Shown: piece by piece, positions 61,701 to 64,000 of the stretch
How the letters are laid out: every line of letters begins with the position of its first letter
Numbering within the stretch: the stretch's first letter is position 1
Assembly (NCBI RefSeq): GCF_042652345.1
Contig: NZ_JBHSJJ010000002.1
Span: 310,001 to 374,000, forward strand
Direction: 5' to 3'
Length of the DNA stretch: 64,000 bases
From: Negadavirga shengliensis
GTDB lineage: Bacteria > Bacteroidota > Bacteroidia > Cytophagales > Cyclobacteriaceae
Notes under the pieces: generated by a model
Told to the model about the DNA's origin: nothing
The model's database searches: none
What the model saw: only the letters and a program-made list of their open reading frames with translations
Position numbers and translations under genes: made by a program

Positions 61701-63620
61701 AAAAGCCCCCTGGAATGCGATGCCCTGCATCCTGAGTTGCAGTTCGGGGTCCGAAGCTTCCTCACGGGCAATTTTAAAGCCATCCACATAATAGACCCTG
61801 ATGTCATTGCTTAAAATAAGTTTCTGATAATGCCTTGGTATATCTTCCCAGACTTCATCCGCGGTTTTCCTCTCACTTTGTATGATAAAGGTCCCGCCCT
61901 TTTTTAATCCCGCCAATGCATTGGTATGCTTGAATACGTTAGGGTCAGGTGAAAGCACCACATCCACAAAATAATATTCACAATTGATGGTAATTGGTTC
62001 AGAAGCTGCCGCCAAATAGTAGGTGGTTGGCTGTCCTTTCTTTTCTGAACCGTATTTTGGATTGGCCTTGATGTCATACCCCAACAATTCGAAAAGGGTC
62101 ATCGCGAGGTTTTTTCCGGTCGTGATTGCCCCCCATCCCCCAATGGAATGGAAGCGGACCGTGATGGCATCCTTGGGCATGAGGTTGGGGTTTTCCGACC
62201 CATGAATGGCAAGTTCTTTCACGTGCGGATAAGCCTCGTGAATATTTTCCTGATGTGCCCTTTGTTTTGGGGTAAAGGGATGCTCCCTTATAAAATCTAT
62301 GGACAGGTAAAACCTCTTTTTGTGTTTGCCATCAGGAAGCATGTTTTCAATCGCTCCGATGATGCCTTCCGGCTGCAGATCACGGCTTCCCATCCCAAAT
62401 GAGCCGGCATAAAGGGCCGGCATTTCGTTGGCATTGTAGGAAGGCAGGTCCGGGTAAGGGATATTTTTTTGGTTGTTTCCGTTTTCAATGCATTTGGTGA
62501 GCACTGCCCGCACTTCCCTCATAATCGGGGAGTCTTCCGCCAAAGGCTGATCCAATCTCTCGAGTATGGTTACTCCCCTTTTTCCTTTTAGTATTTTCCC
62601 CAGAATATCCGCTGGGAATGGGCGAAACATCACCAAATCGACTACTCCTACTTTTATACCTCTGGTTTTTCTCAGATAGTCCACTACCGCTTCGGCACTG
62701 CTTACCACGCTTCCCTGACCCAGGATAAGGTAATCCGCGTCCCCTGTCTTATAGGTCATGACCCTCGCGTACCTTCTACCGGTAAGTTGGTAATATTCCT
62801 CAAAAGCCTGGTCTGTCAATTGCCGGATATGATCAAAAAAGAAAGGGCGCTGTGCGGCCACGCTCTGCATGTAGGAATCCTGATTTTGTACGATCCCTGC
62901 CATCATTGGATTGTCTACATCCCATATTTCCGGTATGCGCCGGCGCGTTTCGCCATAAATCATCCTTTGAGCAGGTGTAGGAGTAGGGATGATGTCATCC
63001 GGACGGCCCAGGAATTCTTTGATCAGTTCCCGCTCAGGCAATAAAAGGGATTCGATCAGGTGGGTGGTTAAAAATCCATCCTGGGCTATGACCCCGGGGT
63101 TTAAAGCGAGTTCCGCGACACGGTGTGCGATGATATTGAGATCAGCCACATGCTGGGCATTTTTCGCAAAAAGCTGGAAAAAACCTGTGTCGTCGATGGC
63201 GTGATAATCATCATGTCCGGCGTGGACGTTGAGGGTCGATTTGGTCATGGCCCTTGCCCCGATATTGAGGACATAGGTCAGTCTCTTCCCAACAGCCGCA
63301 TAAAGGGACTCATGCATATAGGCTATACCCTGCCCGGAGGAAAAGTTGGCCGAGCGCAGACCTGTCATGGACAAACCCGCCGTAACCGCAGCCGCGGCAT
63401 GCTCTCCTTCAGGCTCTATAAAAATAAGGGGCCTATCCGAAATGTTCAGATGGCCTTTAGCTGCTTCTTCCGCCCAATATTCGCCCATTTGGGTCGACGG
63501 GGTAATGGGATAGGCACCGGCTGCATCGGAAGATTCCCTTTCGCACATAATGGCAACAGAATTACCATCCATTGCTACCCTTATCCCGGGATATTTGAAA
63601 TTGTTTTCTTTGTTTTCCAT
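58713..63620 (-). CDS. nifJ: Oversized pyruvate:ferredoxin (2-oxoacid) oxidoreductase
   Basis: A 1635-residue one-chain PFOR, against about 1170-1200 usually. It oxidises pyruvate to acetyl-CoA and CO2 and reduces ferredoxin. Domains in order (numbers from an upstream TTG at 63629; subtract 3): pyrimidine-binding domain (about 15-270, RESSDAAGAYPITPSTQMGE), domain II (285-420), gamma domain (490-700, FHSIGGWGAITTGKNLA). Then ferredoxin halves CTACGDCYTVCP (about 789-800) and CKGCMECVAVC (about 923-933), spaced by a helical insert. Then the TPP domain with CLGC near 1001, NSTGCTSVWGSTYPYNPYP, and GGDGAMYDIGFQN/VYSNTGGQ. A C-terminal extra ferredoxin domain (EHCTSCDECIKINPDIF) ends it. It starts at ATG 63620 (TTG 63629 possible) and heads the Rnf operon. 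Confidence 0.93.
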   Translation of the reverse strand: MENKENNFKYPGIRVAMDGNSVAIMCERESSDAAGAYPITPSTQMGEYWAEEAAKGHLNISDRPLIFIEPEGEHAAAAVTAGLSMTGLRSANFSSGQGIAYMHESLYAAVGKRLTYVLNIGARAMTKSTLNVHAGHDDYHAIDDTGFFQLFAKNAQHVADLNIIAHRVAELALNPGVIAQDGFLTTHLIESLLLPERELIKEFLGRPDDIIPTPTPAQRMIYGETRRRIPEIWDVDNPMMAGIVQNQDSYMQSVAAQRPFFFDHIRQLTDQAFEEYYQLTGRRYARVMTYKTGDADYLILGQGSVVSSAEAVVDYLRKTRGIKVGVVDLVMFRPFPADILGKILKGKRGVTILERLDQPLAEDSPIMREVRAVLTKCIENGNNQKNIPYPDLPSYNANEMPALYAGSFGMGSRDLQPEGIIGAIENMLPDGKHKKRFYLSIDFIREHPFTPKQRAHQENIHEAYPHVKELAIHGSENPNLMPKDAITVRFHSIGGWGAITTGKNLAMTLFELLGYDIKANPKYGSEKKGQPTTYYLAAASEPITINCEYYFVDVVLSPDPNVFKHTNALAGLKKGGTFIIQSERKTADEVWEDIPRHYQKLILSNDIRVYYVDGFKIAREEASDPELQLRMQGIAFQGAFFAASPLMQKAGLTDVTLLKAIEGQLQHKFGSKGQRVVDDNMRVVKRGFDEVFEIKNKVIGENGEKTNGREVVPIPTMLKETPVSKSSLSDIHRFWEQTGSFYQTGKGNDNLTDPFIGLSVIPAASSLFRDMTGIRFEHPEWVPNNCTACGDCYTVCPDTAIPGLVSELSDVLDAVLKRVKKKHEKLEYLPKTIKQIEPAIRALFNGPRDGITVNLLIKEAIDEVIGREKNNPLLVTELGWFKDELGDFQFALTRPYYELHEKKQPNSGGLFSITVNPNTCKGCMECVAVCDDDALRIVKQTEESVSRLREEWSFWKDLPNTPKKFNRIADLEERIGPLETMLLDKNAYLSFASGDGACLGCSEKTVVHLFMATVDSLMLPRVEKHVAYLRELMDKLEKHIQLQLMKNLKVADPEMMSRIVSEFKGSDLTVSGIASRMESVNGTEPIDPEWLAEMTQVLGGLKKLLWKYTSGTTGKGRSNMGMTNSTGCTSVWGSTYPYNPYPFPWANHLFQDSTSMAMGIFEGHMAKMADGFKLIRKAELELKGSYNSKEQKDFFTYFNWGQFTDEEWKLCPPVVALGGDGAMYDIGFQNLSRMMASGKPIKVVVVDTQVYSNTGGQACTSGFIGQVSDMAQYGKVWKGKPEPRKEIGLIAMAHRNTYVLQATMANTSQMIEGFIEGLMTKRPALFNLYTTCQPEHGVADDMGAHQAKLAMESRAYPIFRYNPDKGLTPQEAFNLEGNPALNQIWPKYELKYMENGRKKSMEVAMTFADFALTEARFRKHFRKAPMDTWNENMVVLSDFLEMNEAEREGKFPFIWAVDRKQTLSRVMVAKTMVESCEERRDFWLMLKAIAGVSSEKTGPVEDVESKVRAEVVSRIARGLMKLAGDEGAGIIDLAMEDEKADEPETQVPKDTGAFMAPWVETEHCTSCDECIKINPDIFTYNEDKKAYIKNADGGSYMDLVKAAEKCTAGVIHPGLPREKDMKDVDKWIKRAEKFN

Positions 63621-63744
63621 AGCATTCAAGTAGTATCAAAATAGTGGAATAAAAGGGCATTGTGCGCTAAAAATCAGGCTAAAGGAAACCGCTACCACAG
63701 TAGGCAAATCATTGCCGTTCAATGCTTAAAATTCCATGTGTCTA

Positions 63745-64000
63745 TTACATCGCATTTACTAAAGCCCTGGTCTTTTCGGCCAGCATCATAAATTCTCTCG
63801 CCGTATCCATGTTCATCCAGACATCTTCGGGATTCTTCTGGTGAGTAAGGGGAGCCAGGTCCAACTTTTTGAATTCAGGGTCAACCTCCCGGCATTGGCG
63901 CAAGAGATCTTCTATGGATAAAGAAGTTTGATTCTTTAAAATATTCTTCATTAAAAATCCGGCCAGGTATTTTGAAATTGCTTTATAGGAATTGCTACAG
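63745..64000 (-). CDS. C-terminal end of an unidentified protein (partial) or small 68-residue protein
   Basis: The frame is open from the window edge to a stop at 63745. An ATG at 63951 gives 68 residues, but the 16 upstream codons are also open (SNSYKAISKYLAGFL), so this may be the tail of a longer gene. The visible part is helical and charged: SIEDLLRQCREVDPEFKKL, then MNMDTAREFMMLAEKTRA. It lies 125 bases upstream of the PFOR gene on the same strand. I do not recognise the family; a partner enzyme of the PFOR is possible but not shown. Confidence 0.6.
   Translation of the reverse strand, partial: CSNSYKAISKYLAGFLMKNILKNQTSLSIEDLLRQCREVDPEFKKLDLAPLTHQKNPEDVWMNMDTAREFMMLAEKTRALVNAM

Overview
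The window reads as the chromosome of an environmental Bacteroidota bacterium, most likely Cytophagales and close to the Cyclobacteriaceae. The evidence is a SusC/SusD polysaccharide utilisation locus, a 7TMR-DISM receptor, starts without clear Shine-Dalgarno sites, lipoprotein signals followed by acidic residues, and GC-rich palindromes in AT-rich gaps. No tRNA, rRNA, CRISPR array or prophage was seen. Both ends cut through genes.

Layout. (1) 1-4.5 kb: end of a receiver-PAS signalling protein, gapA, and a 1.2-kb non-coding block with an ORF-less group II intron lying in a dispersed repeat, then a Tat-exported aldo/keto reductase. (2) 4.5-7.4 kb: a three-gene minus-strand unit of membrane protein, purine-type phosphoribosyltransferase and TonB-dependent receptor. 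(3) 7.5-12.1 kb: GH3/JAR1-like acyl-amido synthetase with a TspO-like protein, and a BCCT transporter with a nitrilase-fold amidohydrolase. (4) 12.2-28.3 kb: a 16-kb minus-strand PUL ordered SusC, SusD, LamG lipoprotein, GH144, GH3, sulfatase, GH144, metallophosphoesterase, GH43-like. Two GH144 enzymes plus GH3 point to beta-1,2-glucan, and the sulfatase and phosphoesterase suggest a decorated form. (5) 28.7-33.5 kb: a DUF1704/MATCAP-type metallopeptidase, a glutathione-synthetase-like ATP-grasp ligase and an AstE-like zinc hydrolase, flanked by two small charged proteins. This looks like an amide-ligation and release system with unknown product. (6) 34-45.5 kb: a receptor fused to an IS1595-type zinc-ribbon/HTH, and secreted proteins of a kind common in polysaccharide-degrading Bacteroidota and Planctomycetes (BNR propeller, cytochrome c/FG-GAP, DUF1501, DUF1549/DUF1553, CE15-like esterase). 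(7) 45.7-52.1 kb: acyltransferase, methyltransferase, a small secreted protein, an MgtA-type Mg2+ ATPase and a class C serine hydrolase. (8) 52.3-63.6 kb: one large minus-strand operon with an oversized pyruvate:ferredoxin oxidoreductase followed by rnfC-D-G-E-A, a Cys-rich membrane mini-protein, a plant-type ferredoxin-NADP+ reductase and rnfB.

How it fits together. The PUL would deliver glucose to glycolysis (GapA). PFOR would turn pyruvate into acetyl-CoA and reduced ferredoxin, and the Rnf complex and FNR would distribute those electrons to NAD+ (coupled to ion pumping) and NADP+. The most unusual items are the Rnf-FNR-PFOR operon, the ATP-grasp/DUF1704/AstE locus, the receptor fused to a transposase-derived DNA-binding module, and the ORF-less intron with a readable EBS1-IBS1 pairing. 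All functional statements rest on motif and context reading only; no database search was run.
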